Shown here piece after piece: positions 48,138-59,208 of a stretch of 64,000 nt of DNA. Numbering within the stretch: the first letter of the stretch is position 1; every line of letters starts with the position of its first letter. The position numbers and the translations under genes are program-made. A model generated the notes under the pieces. It worked only from the letters and a program-made list of their open reading frames with translations, searched no databases and had not been told where the DNA came from. This stretch comes from Rehmannia glutinosa. Lineage: Eukaryota; Streptophyta; Magnoliopsida; Lamiales; Orobanchaceae. The stretch covers positions 17,522,317 through 17,586,316 of the forward strand of contig CM071931.1 of NCBI GenBank assembly GCA_016081115.2. Direction: 5' to 3'.

Positions 48138-50925
48138 ATGGCTAGAGGTAGAGGTAATGGTTCCAGTAGAGGTGGGCGAGCATAAGGACATGGACAAGGA
48201 GATGGTCCTTTTACATCACAACCATCCTCGTCTGCACGTCCACACAACCATCCTCGTTTGCACCCATGCGGACATCTGCACCATTACCACCGCTAGCTCC
48301 TCATCATTCTCAAATCGAGGAGACTATTGACTTGGGAGCTGCTACGCCACGCATAGCACCACCTGCCATTGCTGAGCATGGCGGCCCATCAACATCTCAT
48401 GGGCCTGCGACATCTTAAGGATCAACATCAGTTTCACCTGCTGTCACGGACTTGCCTTTACCCATATTGAGCATAACAGGTAAAACTTATTTAATATATG
48501 TTCAGTCATTACATATTCATTATATTGTTTATATTGGTGTCATTCAATGTATTGTTTATATTGGTGTCATTAAATTGATTTAAATGTTTTACTTGCGCAG
48601 GTTGCAACCACAATATTCGTGTTCTAACTGCGATGACACTAATTTTTTTGCAACGCTCCACCCGAAGGATACACCGGAAGAAAGTGTCGACCGACTATAG
48701 GAAGGATTACTTGAGGAGTTTATGGTAAATTTATGATACAGTTTTTCTGTTCCATTTGATCTTCTGGGCATTTTCGAAGTTTAGTTAGCATAAGTATATG
48801 AAATTAACTCCAATGCTCAATATGCAAATTGTGGGCAATGTCAAGTACAAAATAGTGTTAGAAGAAGATCAATATTTACCTCATCGTATGCAAAATGGTT
48901 TTTACTATTCAGTTATTTGATCCGAAAGAATTTTTTTTTGCCTCTCTCTGAAGAATGACATTATGTATGAATTTCAAAAATTTATTGCTCGCACTGAAGT
49001 AAAGATTGATTGTTTGCTTTTCTTTTTGCATTCGTTCAATATGCAAAATTTATTGTTGTTCTTGATATACATCGAGTTCCAGGCTATTAAACATTCTGAT
49101 AGCATTGGCCTATTTCTTTTTTCAGTAAAGACCTTATTAATGTTCAATGCTATCAGAATGTTAATAGCTTGGCCTATTTCTTTTTTCCATTGTGTTCCAT
49201 ATAGTAACAATGTAAAGGACTAAGACATGTGATGTATCATTAGAATATTTCACTCCCTTATAATTGGGATAATGATCTTGAGTATACAAAGCTATAATTT
49301 TGAATGCTTTTATTTCTCAGTGAGGCAGAACTATACTTATATGGATCACATCCTGGAAAGTAGCGAGCAAATACCTCCTTTTTGTTCGGTCATATACTCG
49401 AGACCTTAAAAATTAACATTCAATATACCCAAAAAAAATCAACCACACATTTAAATAAGGACTAATATCAAAACATGCACTTGAGGTTCAATGTAATTAC
49501 AAAAAGACCAACTATCCTATGAAAATTACAAGTACTTCAATGATATTTGTCTACTTTTCAAATTGAACCAGTTGAGATGGGTGTTTTATTAAGAGCAATT
49601 GTAATATTGAGAGTAATATTCAATGGAGTATTTATAATATTAAGATTAATTGTAATTTTGAAAGATGATATGAGTATTTTGTAATTATGCTAAACATTAT
49701 GATCTTTATGAATGTTGGAGTTGTGGAGTGTGAATTAATGGAGTCTGAGAAACCATCTGGTTTGTTCATAAAAGAATCATGACGAGTTACACATTATATA
49801 AAGTTTTTAAAGGAATTCTTCTGTAATTGTTACATATGTTGATATTATTTGAAATTGGAAACTACTAAAATCTTCTTATGTTTGCAGAAACATTATAGGT
49901 GGGACTCAGCCATAGACAGACAGGTGCATGACACTTTCATTGATCACGCTGATGATCACTACAGAGATGTGGTGCATAACTTGAAGAAGAAACGCCCATA
50001 GAGGCCAGATTGTATGTCTGAACTAGCCTGGCAGAACAGGTTGGCATATTGGGATATGCCTGAAGTTAAAGCTAAATCTGACAGCAGTCTAAGAATAGGA
50101 AGAGTGAGGTGGGAGGACCCGACAGTGGTTGCTCTACCCATACCGGAGGATCTCGCTCCTACATTGAGCACTATCATGATCTGGTAATGACTTTAGATTT
50201 AATTCTGTTAAATTTCAATGTGTTAGTTGTGAAAACAAAACAAACTAGATGTAATTCATTTCTTTGTTTTTGTGGATGTAGAAAAAGAAGTATGGGCATC
50301 CACCAACTGAGTTTGAATTTTTCACGCATACCCATACCAAAAAAATGGCCAATTGGTGGATGAGAGGTCCAGAAAAGTCACTGTAAGTACTATAAGTAAA
50401 TAATATTTAAATAATATCAATTCATATATTTTTTAAATATTTTTAAAATGATGTGTTTTTAAAAGTCAATAATATTTTTTAAATATTTTTAACATGATTG
50501 TTTTTCTGTAGGAGGATGTACATGCACGTTTAGCTGCTACTACGTAGACAACTGAGAAGTCGAGGGAGCCCATGGAGGTTGACATGTCGCAACTATACAT
50601 GGAGGCAGTTGGCGGGGTCAAGAAGTAGCAAGTTTATGGCCTCGGGCCCAAGGCGGCAACAATTATACTGACACGCACTAGTGCCAGCTCATCAGCTAGT
50701 TCACACGTAGATCGAGACACAATTAGGCAAGAGGTACAGATGGAGTTATAGGCAGAGATGGAGGAGATGTGGACAAAGATGCGATCGAAGATGGAGAAGA
50801 TGCGGGCACATATGCACATGATGATGGACGAGCTACGTCGCCAGGGTCAATCGCCTCCTATAGATCCTCCTGGTGGTGCTTCTCGGGTGCTAGTCATTAT
50901 TAGACGCTGCATTTTATTATTTTTC
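48138..50925 (+). pseudogene. Second CACTA gene (PF03004-type plant transposase)
   Basis: It starts MARGRGNGSSRGGR at 48,138. Later exon-like parts carry HYRWDSAIDRQVHDTFI and MSELAWQNRLAYWDMPEVK (49,888-50,185), KKYGHPPTEFEFFTHTHT (50,281-50,383) and a last exon (50,513 on) with YGLGPKA and a Met/Glu-rich coiled-coil-like tail. Three stops in that last exon (about 50,550, 50,626 and 50,748) are TAG where the context suggests CAG (Gln). The role in CACTA elements is DNA binding and regulation of transposition; here it is dead. Introns are AT-rich and uncertain. Confidence 0.7.
49080..49190. repeat. Short inverted repeat plus direct repeat in a CACTA intron
   Basis: Arms at 49,084-49,107 and 49,145-49,167 are reverse complements with one base difference (CTATTAAACATTCTGATAGC / GCTATCAGAATGTTAATAG). 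Each is followed by GGCCTATTTCTTTTTTC, so the unit is both a hairpin and a partial direct duplication. A 78-86 residue frame spanning it on both strands is a by-product. Confidence 0.8.
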
Positions 50926-51094
50926 GCGTATTGAACAATAGCTCGTTTTGATGCAAACATTGTGTTTTGATTTGACAATGTAACGAATATATTTTGTTAT
51001 ATTAGATTGTGATTTCTGGTTTATTTTATAGTTTGGGTTTAAGTTATTGCGCAAAGGTACAGAAAATTATAGGGTTATTATTATTATTTTTTTA

Positions 51095-51531
51095 AAAAAA
51101 ATATAGAGCGACGAAAACTATCCGTCACTAATCTGAACTTAGCAACGGAATATTTCCGTCGTTATTAGCAACAGACAATCCATCGCTAACTTAGCAACCA
51201 ACTTCCGTCGTTAATGTAGTGACAGACGTTCTGTAATGTAGTGACAAACATTTTGTCGTCAACTTAGCAACGGATTTCCGTCGCTAAGCTGTTGTTATAT
51301 ATTGTAAAATGGCTAAATCGTCGTCCAACAACAACTACGGGCGTTTTTCCCTAGCGACGAAAATATACATTTTTAATGTCATCGATGACGAATTCTGCCG
51401 TTAAAATTTTACCGAGAGGATTTTAACGACGAAAAATTTATGTTGGAAATCCGTCGCTAATGTATATAGTGACGAAAATAAGTTGTTTAGCGATGTAAAT
51501 TCCCGTCGTTATTTTTCAGTTTTCTTGTAGT
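51095..51531 (+). repeat. CACTA right subterminal repeats and terminus
   Basis: About 15 copies of CGTCGCTAA, CGACGAAAA, AGCAACGGA and variants in both orientations, then CAGTTTTCTTGTAGTA. This is the transposase-binding end region of the element. Confidence 0.8.
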
Positions 51532-52115
51532 ATACTATTATGAATATTATTTCATATAAAATAAATTTTAATTTTCTTCTAACATAAATATATATAATGC
51601 TATGTTTAGATATATGTGATGTATAAACTTTAGATACATAATTTGAGATACTTATTTTTAATTAAAATTAGTATTTTTAAATTTTAAATTTAATTAATTT
51701 AAATATAATTATATATAATTATTAACTGTGCTAAGCCCAAATAATAACTATACAAATATCATAAATAGTGAAAATACTTGAATATACAAAGTGATATCCA
51801 ATAGCCCGAATGGATAATTTTTTAAAGCCCATTAGAAATTACAAAATAATGAGTAAATATTTCTTATATTTTATTATTTATTAATATTTTAATTTTACAT
51901 ATGCAATATGAGTTTCCAACTGACGATCGTAAAAACATTATTAATTTAATATATTTTACGTCAAAAGCTAATCAAAAAACGAAAAAGTAATTTTTTTTAA
52001 AAAAGAAAAAAATATAATCATTAATGTAGTACACACACAAATTTAGAAAGCTAATGAAACGTAATTTTATTTTTTATATAATTTTAAAAAGTGATTATTT
52101 AAAGAAAGTTAATTA
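51532..52115. other. AT-rich intergenic DNA, no gene seen
   Basis: Only A/T-rich sequence with stops in all frames. Confidence 0.6.
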
Positions 52116-52123
52116 CCAAAAGC

Positions 52124-52748
52124 TTGGGTGTCAATTTCAGACCTGACACGCAAACTCGACATGACCTCACACGAATTTAATGGGTATGGGCCCAGTATTC
52201 ATGGGTCTGGGTCGAATCGAGTCGATCCCGAATAACCTGTCAATTAAACAGGACGTGTTCCGGTAAACCTGCTATAACCCATTTAACCTGTCTAACACGT
52301 TTGTGAATTTAAAAGAAAACTAAGTAAATAACTAATAAGAGAAAAAAGGACATGTCTTTAAAACTTAAATGCTAAAACCACCTTTTAGGAATTTCTTTAC
52401 TATTTTACATGTATTTTTGTATGTTGTCCTCGTAATATGATTAGTATATTATGTTATTTAGACAATTATGTTATTTCTTTTTGTATGGTATGAGTTGTGT
52501 TATATTTTTTTATTGAACAGCGTGTCATAGTGATTGATTTTTGAAAAAGATAAATTTATTCAGTTGAAATTATTAAATGTGTATAACAGTAATTTTATTA
52601 GACTGATTCAACCGGTCTGGGCCGAGACCTGTGAAATAAATAGGTCGAGTTTGGGTTCAAGGTTATGAAAGGAATAATTAAACAGGTCGGGTCCAGGTTA
52701 GCTGATTCTAACCCGCGAACCCGGATCCAACCCAAATTGACACCCCTA
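52124..52748. mobile_element. Non-autonomous hAT element with 8-bp target duplication
   Basis: A 625-bp element with ends TTGGGTGTCAATTT / AAATTGACACCCCTA, a common plant hAT terminus, flanked by CCAAAAGC (52,116-52,123) and ACAAAAGC (52,749-52,756), 7 of 8 matching. The arms are rich in GGGTC / GACCC and AACCCGG phrases. A related fragment is at 29,960-30,130. No transposase. Confidence 0.75.
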
Positions 52749-53289
52749 ACAAAAGCAATAAAATACCAAATATTTATCACCTCTTATTTTTACATATATT
52801 TTTATTATTTTTCTATAGTAACTGCAAATACGCGGGAAAAATTCAACATATTATTTTCAACTTCTTTATATATATATATATTGAGGCTTTTTCATAGGCT
52901 CGATTTGGCCTCTTTGCCCGTCTAAGCCTATAATGATCAATATTTAAATAATAATAATAATTAATTGTAAATTATATATTCGATTAGTATTTTATATTAT
53001 TTTTATATATAAGACAATATATATAAGAGCTAGCAGTTATGCAATTATAGAGAGTGTGTATCAGCGGAAACTGAGATGTAAATAGCCCCAACCCTTACAT
53101 AAATTAATATCAATATAATAATGGCAAAAACTCATACAGGATCGTTTTACGGGTCTCAATTTGTAAGACGGGTCCCTCTCGACCATGAACCTGGTCCCGA
53201 TCCTATTGACCAGTCCATGAGTCAATGCCACTTTGGATTTTTTTCTTTCGGTTTTTTTTTTTTCTTCCCTGTTAAAAATACTTTTTTAG

Positions 53290-53613
53290 AAAAAGTATTC
53301 GGTTATTTTAGATAAAATATCATATTTTTAATATAGCCACAGATTATGATTACATTACATTGAAAGAAAAATAAATATATTAGAGTTAAATAACACCTTT
53401 ATGAGTAAAAGTATATATTTTTTGAGACAAAATATCATGTTTTAAGAGTAAAAATATCTGTTTTATAAATAAAGAATTATATTTTCTAATAATAAATACA
53501 AAGAAAGATGAGTAATAAATATGATAGTGTTGAAGTAATAATTTTATAAGTAAAAGTATTTGTTTTTTTGATATAAAGTAACATATTTTTTAATATAGTC
53601 ACAAATTATGAAC

Positions 53614-53667
<54 letters not shown>

Positions 53668-54027
53668 TTTCTTTTTCTTCCTCAGTTAAAGTAACGGTTT
53701 TATGAGAAAAAGTATCAGTTATTTTAGATAAAGTATCATATTTTTTAATATATCCATGATTACATTACATTGAAGGACAAATAAATATATCAAAGTTAAA
53801 GTAACACCTTTATGAGTAAAAATATATATTTTTGAGACAAAATATTATGTTTTAAGAGTAAAAATATCAGTTTTTTAAATAAAGTATTATATTTTTTAAT
53901 AATAAATACAAAGAAAGATGAATAATAAATATGATAGAGTTAAAGTAATACTTTTATAAGTAAAAATATTTGTTTTTTGAGATAAAGTGACATATTTTTT
54001 AATATAGTCACAAATTATGAATATATT

Positions 54028-54078
<51 letters not shown>

Positions 54079-54380
54079 CGAGTTAAAATAACACTTTTAT
54101 ACGTTAAAATATCTATTTTTTAAGATAAAATATCATGTTTTTTAATAGTCACAAATTATAAATGAAGGAAAGAAAGAAAAATAAAAAATAAATATGATAT
54201 AGTTAATGTAACACTTTAATAAGTAAAAGTATCCGTTTGTTGAGATAAAATATCAGATTTCTTAATACAGTCACAAATTAGGAACAAAAAAAGAGGAAAA
54301 ATAAAAAATAAATATGATGTAGTTAAAGTAACACTTTTATAAATATCTATTTATTGAGATAATGTATCATTTTTTTAATA
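53290..54380. repeat. Tandem repeat, about 420-bp units with long (TA)n runs
   Basis: Unit 1 (53,297 on) and unit 2 (53,726 on) match closely (TTATTTTAGATAAA..TATCATATTTTTTAATATA, AAGAAAGATGAATAATAAAT) and each ends in a (TA)n run (53,617-53,664 and 54,032-54,077). From 54,078 shorter units of about 110 bp continue. Phrases of the type AAGTAACACTTTTATAAGTAAAAGTATC repeat throughout, suggesting a basic unit near 100 bp. Confidence 0.8.
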
Positions 54381-54499
54381 GATTTGGGTTCGATATTCTT
54401 AGCCTTTACATTTATAGGCGTTTTTAATTTTTATTAATTACCATGCGTATTTATAAATGTGTTTATATATATTGTTATATTGAAATTGCACAATAAACA

Positions 54500-54590
54500 T
54501 TAGTAGTGTAGTGATAGAACACTTCCTTATGTCCATATATCCTAATGGGTTTGATCCTCAACAAGAGCTGTAGTGGATTTTTTTTTAATA
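54500..54590 (+). mobile_element. Possible tRNA-derived SINE
   Basis: An A-box-like TAGTGTAGTGATAGAAC (54,504-54,520) and a B-box-like GGGTTTGATCCTC (54,546-54,558) are spaced as in tRNA genes, and a T-rich run (54,577-54,590) follows. The anticodon arm does not fold well, so this is not called a tRNA gene. No target duplication was found. Confidence 0.3.
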
Positions 54591-54901
54591 GGTGGGCTGG
54601 GCCCTGGGCAGGGGCGGGTCGCAAATAGGGTTCCGTAAGACGGTCATACAAGAGATCTACTCTATAAAAATATGAGTTAATCTCGCTAAAATCCATTATA
54701 CTCGGATGAAGGTTTTGTTTCACAGTTGGCCAATATTATACGCCTTGTATTATTTAAATATTAGAAATAATATATACAAGCAAATCCAATAGAATTATCG
54801 TAATCAGTTATCGTAATCTTAGAAATGTTGAGTGTATCTATATATGTAGCAGATTTGGTTCAAAATCTTTGGTTCTCATCGAAATTTCTGGTTTGTTTGT
54901 A

Positions 54902-55950
54902 ATGGCTGAACTATCAAACGACGTGATTATTGAAATCCTAACGAGGCTCCCAGTACAATCCCTCTTGAAATTCAGGTGCGTTTGCAAATCATGGCTATCT
55001 TTAATTTCCAGCCAACAATTTGTCAAATCCCATCTCATAAATCTGAAAAAGATTCAAATTTCAGACATGAAAGGAGGATTATGTTGAACTATATCGGTAA
55101 ACTTAAGCAATGTTCAGTTCGGTCGTTGTTTTATGAACCCATTATTGATGCATTTGACACGGATTACTCAGCCCGTATCGGAGATAACAAAGTTGCTGTG
55201 GTGGGTTCTTGTGATGGTTTAATTTGCCTGACCATAAACGGAAAAGATTCTGTTTTGTGGAACCCCTCCACAAGAATTTCCAAAAAGCTGCCTGATTTTG
55301 ATGTGGAACCAGAATTTGGTAGTTACCTTAATTGTGGGCTTGGTTTTGATAAATCAAGCGATGATTATAAAGTTGTGGGCTTTTATAAGAATTGTTTGCG
55401 TCCGTTTGAGGTGATAGTGAAAGTTTATAGTCTGAAGACTGATCAATGGAGAAATATCAAGACTTTTATGAATCGTTTGATGACGGATGATCCAGCTATA
55501 TACGCCAATGGGAAACTACATTGGATTGCATATTTTGAATCTAAATGGCGTATTTTTTTTCTTGATTTGGAGACCGAGGAGTATGGAAAATTGCAGTTGC
55601 CAAATTTTGAAAAAAGGTATTTTGAGACAAGGTTGGGTGCATCTGAAGGATGCCTTTATATTCTCAGCGATCATCTAACTAGTGCAGACTTGTGGATTAT
55701 TGATGATTATGGGATAGGAAAAGACAGTTGGACTAAGGTGGTTAGCATTCCTGATATTGATGGTTGTTTTTTGAGGTATACGTATAAAAGTGCATTATGT
55801 GTGCTGAAGAATGGCAAAGTTTTGTTCCAAATTGATTCCAAGTTTGTGATTCTTGACACAACAGATGGCACTCTGCAATATCCTGAGATCGGAGGCAGAT
55901 TTTATACAGCAACCACTTATGTCGAAAGTTTAGTTTCACTGGTAGGGTGA
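54902..55950 (+). CDS. F-box protein with FBA (F-box associated) domain; one apparent frameshift
   Basis: The chosen start is ATG 54,902 (MAELSNDVIIEILTRLPVQS), which places the F-box at residues 4-45 (ILTRLPVQSLLKFRCVCKSW), as usual; an in-frame ATG at 54,869 is also possible. F-box proteins bind SKP1 and choose targets for SCF ubiquitin ligases. After a one-base loss in the A run near 55,047 the second frame continues to TGA 55,948 with the FBA landmarks VVGSCDGLICL, VLWNPSTR, GLGFDKSSDDYKVVGF, VYSLKTDQWR and GKLHWIAYF. Total length of about 349 residues is normal for this family. A TATA-like TATATATG lies near 54,840. It may be a real gene with a sequencing error, or a young pseudogene. 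Confidence 0.8.
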
Positions 55951-56230
55951 TGATGAATAATATATATATAGGCCAGTATTATTTATATATATATATATAG
56001 GTGGGAAGTCTTGTCATCGTGTCGTGTTCGTGTCGCACTATAGTGTTTTCATGTTGTCTATCGTATTTGATCTTAAATATAACAATATTTATAAATTTAA
56101 CGAAATTTTCATCACAAATGGTTCTGTGATGAGGAAATTGTCGTATGATATAGAAAACATAATGCTTATCTTAAAAGATGCTGGATCTTTTCTTGATATT
56201 AATAGATAGCTCTACATACAGTAAATATCT
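55951..56230. other. 3' flank of the F-box gene
   Basis: It contains short (TA)n runs (about 55,961-55,971 and 55,984-56,000) and no further gene. Confidence 0.5.
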
Positions 56231-56231
56231 G

Positions 56232-56945
56232 TCCTGGCCTCCTCAGCAAGTTCCAATTAATGTCCCTATGTAACTGCAAATTTAGTATTATTAAGTCATT
56301 AGCATAAGATTCTTGATCTTTGAAGCACTTTTTGATCATGTGAAGTTATTTCTTGGTGTCAAAACCATCTTGATTCATATATTGTATGCAATACATATAT
56401 GCTGAATAGAACCAAGAACTGGAAGTTAACTCACCCTCTGTTCAATTTGTTTGATTGTATGTCTAGTAGATTGTCTATTCCTCCATACTTTATGGCAGTC
56501 AGTAATCCTTGTGGTTTTCATATTGTGAGCCTTACCAATCCGTTGTCAATTATAAATCTCATTTCAAACATGAGAGGGAGATAGATAGAGAGATAGAGAG
56601 AGGTGCAGTGAGCTTACATAGGAGCCTTGGGGTGGTCAAACTGACATTTTTCTTTGTCATGGTTAAAGTTGGTTATCTCTAATTCCTGCAATATTGCCTT
56701 GAAGCTTTAGCAGAATTTGGTTTGTCAACAAGTAATTTATATGAATTTGGCGAGAACTAGTCCTCGTTGTCGTTGCAAACGAAAAGTCGAAAACTATATA
56801 TATATGCCTTTTTTGTCTTGTTCTTACTAGAAAATACTTTGTTAATAAAACTATATAGTCCTGCAATATATATTCTTGATCTTTTCTTAATAATACTAAA
56901 TTTGCAGTTACTGGGATATTAAGTGATGAGGCCTAACATCATATT
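56232..56945. repeat. Inverted repeat with a perfect 26-bp arm core
   Basis: 56,270-56,295 is the exact reverse complement of 56,886-56,911 (GTAACTGCAAATTTAGTATT core). Similarity extends outward more weakly (GGCCTCCTCA / GGCCTCATCA). The spacer of about 590 bases holds a GA-rich microsatellite (56,577-56,605) and no gene. Confidence 0.7.
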
Positions 56946-57896
56946 AGCAAGCGTGGAATCTGTAAAATTGGACAACATTTGACAGTAAAAATATATTGCA
57001 TCTTACTTGAGTCTGCAATTTCATCTGTACTTAGGAATTAATATTGCTTCATTTTCTTTTCAATTTAGTGTGATTTCACTAATTAAGCATATGTTATGAG
57101 CATACAATGAGAAAAAGGCTTTTTTTTTTTTATATTCAACAATTTGGCTAAATTACAATTCTGGTCTCGTTAGATAACGCAAATTGCAATGTGCAATTTT
57201 CGCTAAATATGCAATGATTGTTAGTAAAACGGGGTAAATTGCAATTTCAGTCTCGTAACTATAGGATTCTTACAAAATTGGTGTTTTTTAAGTCCACGTG
57301 TAAAATCACCCTGCATCTTTAAAAAACTCTCGAATTTCTACATGCCTAATTTTCTACAGTAAGATTAGGGCCTTGTTGAATTGGCTTATTGTTTTAATTT
57401 GAAGATAAGGACTAGTTGTACATGCTAAAGCTCACAGCTAGCTTCATATTATGTATCCAACTTGTAACATATTCCTATGTATATGAAAACAGGACTTGAG
57501 AATACAAAACAAAGTAAGCAGTGAATCTAATCCAATATTCTTTACTAATTTTCAACCAAGCAACATCATTTGATCAACTCAATGAAAACACAAGAAAATA
57601 CAACTAACGATCGTTTCTGACTCAAAAACTTTACGGAAACAGTACCAAGAACATGCAAGTTGAGTTGTAGTCCACAAAATAAACGTAAAGTTTGCCACTC
57701 CTAAAGACACCACAAATTCTGCGTTCTGTTTTTCTATTCGCAACACGATAGCAAGACATAATAGACGCAGTTTGTAAAACAACATAGTATGAGTAAATTG
57801 AGGCCTTATTAACATGATATGAGACAAAATGGAGAATATATGACAGTGAAAACAGTAGCATCGATCTTACTTAAGTAGTGCCAGTTCGCCTAAAAA
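56946..57896. other. Intergenic, with a low-copy repeat-like segment
   Basis: At 57,150-57,310 two similar phrases (CTAAATTACAATTCTGGTCTCG and GGTAAATTGCAATTTCAGTCTCG, each quoted in part) suggest a decayed MITE. No genes are seen. Confidence 0.4.
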
Positions 57897-58476
57897 TCAC
57901 GCTGGTGGATTGTTATTGATCGGCTGAACATCTGAAGAAGAAGAAGAATCACTTTCCAATAATTGATTGAAAAAACTCTCAACTTCCAGACTTTCATGTT
58001 CGTCTTCAGCAACTATAGATGCAATAGTTATTTTCGTAACTGTACAAAACACATATTCAGTGCAGTCATCTTTGATACAATTGTTGAACCTCTTAGCAAG
58101 TCTGTATTCTTCCATATTCCATCTCTCCTTCTTATCATTAGACGGTGTCCTGTATCCGAACTTATCCCACAAACCCATCTCTCTGTCTTCGCTGTCGTAA
58201 ATCATATTCAAACTTTCATCCCCAAAGGCTTCCCATACTCCGCTCGCAGCAAAGCGAATGTAGTTTCCGTTTGCCGGATCCTTCTTCAGTTTCGAGAAGA
58301 AGTGGTTTTCATAATCCTTGAAAATCTCACCCGGTTCTTTGTCTCCGTAAATGTCAACTGTCGGAATTGATATGAAATTGAAATCGGAGGGCAATGGCCT
58401 CGCACTCACCTTTTGAAGAAGATAAGCGATCTTTTCCTTGTTAGTTGGGTGAAACCCAGTTGGATTCTTTTTCCAT
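57897..58476 (-). pseudogene. NAC-domain-like protein, one apparent frameshift near the start
   Basis: From 58,409 one 170-residue frame reads MSARPLPSDFNF, VDIYGDKEPGEIF, then NGNYIRFAASGVWEAFGDES, KERWNMEEYRLAKRF and EYVFCTVTKI. This follows NAC subdomains: PLP..I..vDIY..PW, then W.at G, W.MhEYrL, yVlCrV. Upstream in the same frame lies NPTGFHPTNKEKIAYLLQK, the first NAC subdomain, but without an ATG. ATG 58,474-58,476 joins it only if one base of the AAAAA run is dropped. NAC proteins are plant transcription factors. The C-terminus is short and serine-rich (SSSSSD). It is either a divergent NAC-like gene with an assembly error or a pseudogene. Confidence 0.65.
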
Positions 58477-58872
58477 CTTTGGTATAATCTTCAAAGTCGA
58501 TGCAGATTACCAGAGTAAGTGTAGTGAATTGAATTTCTTGAGTTCAAGAAAACAGGTTAAGTCCTAACAATGCTGAAATGTATTTAAAATAAAAAAAACG
58601 AAAGAAGGAAAGAAAGAATGAAATAGCAGATAATTGATATATAGAGTACTGAAGAAATGAAGAATGATTGAATCTGTGGAGTTTAGAAAATAGAGTGAAG
58701 AATGAGTACAGGAGAATGAAGAAGACGGTTATTTTCAGTTTATAACTATAACCGATATTCATCTGCACTTGGACGTACAAGATCATTTTCTTGATTTGGG
58801 AAAATAGACTGAAAAATGACCACGTGAGGATTTTTTTTTCTCAGTTCATGAAAAGAGAATAATATGGATTTA

Positions 58873-59152
58873 CCGATAATTATAAGAATTACCCCTAAGC
58901 TTTGAGTTAATTAACAAAAAAGCCAAAGATATTTAAAAATTACAAAAAACACTTTGGGGCTTGATTTTGTGTTAAATGTAAAGGGACAATTGTAATAGTT
59001 TTACAAATTTAATTGGAGTGTTTGAAATGCCTTTTTCTTATTTAGTGGCTATAGTGTAATACAAAATCAAACTTCAATGTGCTTTGTAATTTTACAAAAC
59101 ATGTGTTTTTTTTGTAATTAACTCAAATCTAATGGGTAGTTTTGTAATTATA
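58873..59152. mobile_element. Diverged copy of the 26.7-kb foldback MITE
   Basis: The left part CGATAATTATAAGAATTACC, the middle CACTTTGGGGCTTGATTTTG and the right part GGGTAGTTTTGTAATTATAC match the MITE at 26,729-27,021 in order and spacing. The ends are more diverged and no target duplication is visible. Confidence 0.6.
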
Positions 59153-59208
59153 CATATTGATTTATGATGAAGAAATGATTATATAGACAATTAAATCCAT
59201 TTATATGT

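Larger units (their letters stand above)
44400..51531 (+). mobile_element. CACTA (En/Spm) DNA transposon, decayed, left end missing
   Basis: Two CACTA genes lie in the usual order (TNP2-type transposase, then a PF03004-type gene), followed by 430 bp of subterminal CGTCGCTAA / CGACGAAAA repeats and a right terminus CAGTTTTCTTGTAGTA. In reverse this matches CACTACAAGAAAACTG with the outer G changed. No CACTA left end is visible: the coding region begins only about 40 bases after the tandem repeat stops. Either the left end was deleted or it diverged beyond recognition. Confidence 0.8.

Noticed and set aside
53617..54077. Clusters of short repeats considered as a CRISPR array
   Set aside because: These are TA microsatellites and a plant tandem repeat; there are no uniform repeats with unique spacers, and the genome is eukaryotic.
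57963..58370. 135-codon plus-strand frame
   Set aside because: It overlaps the NAC-like frame on the opposite strand, which has the recognisable domain.
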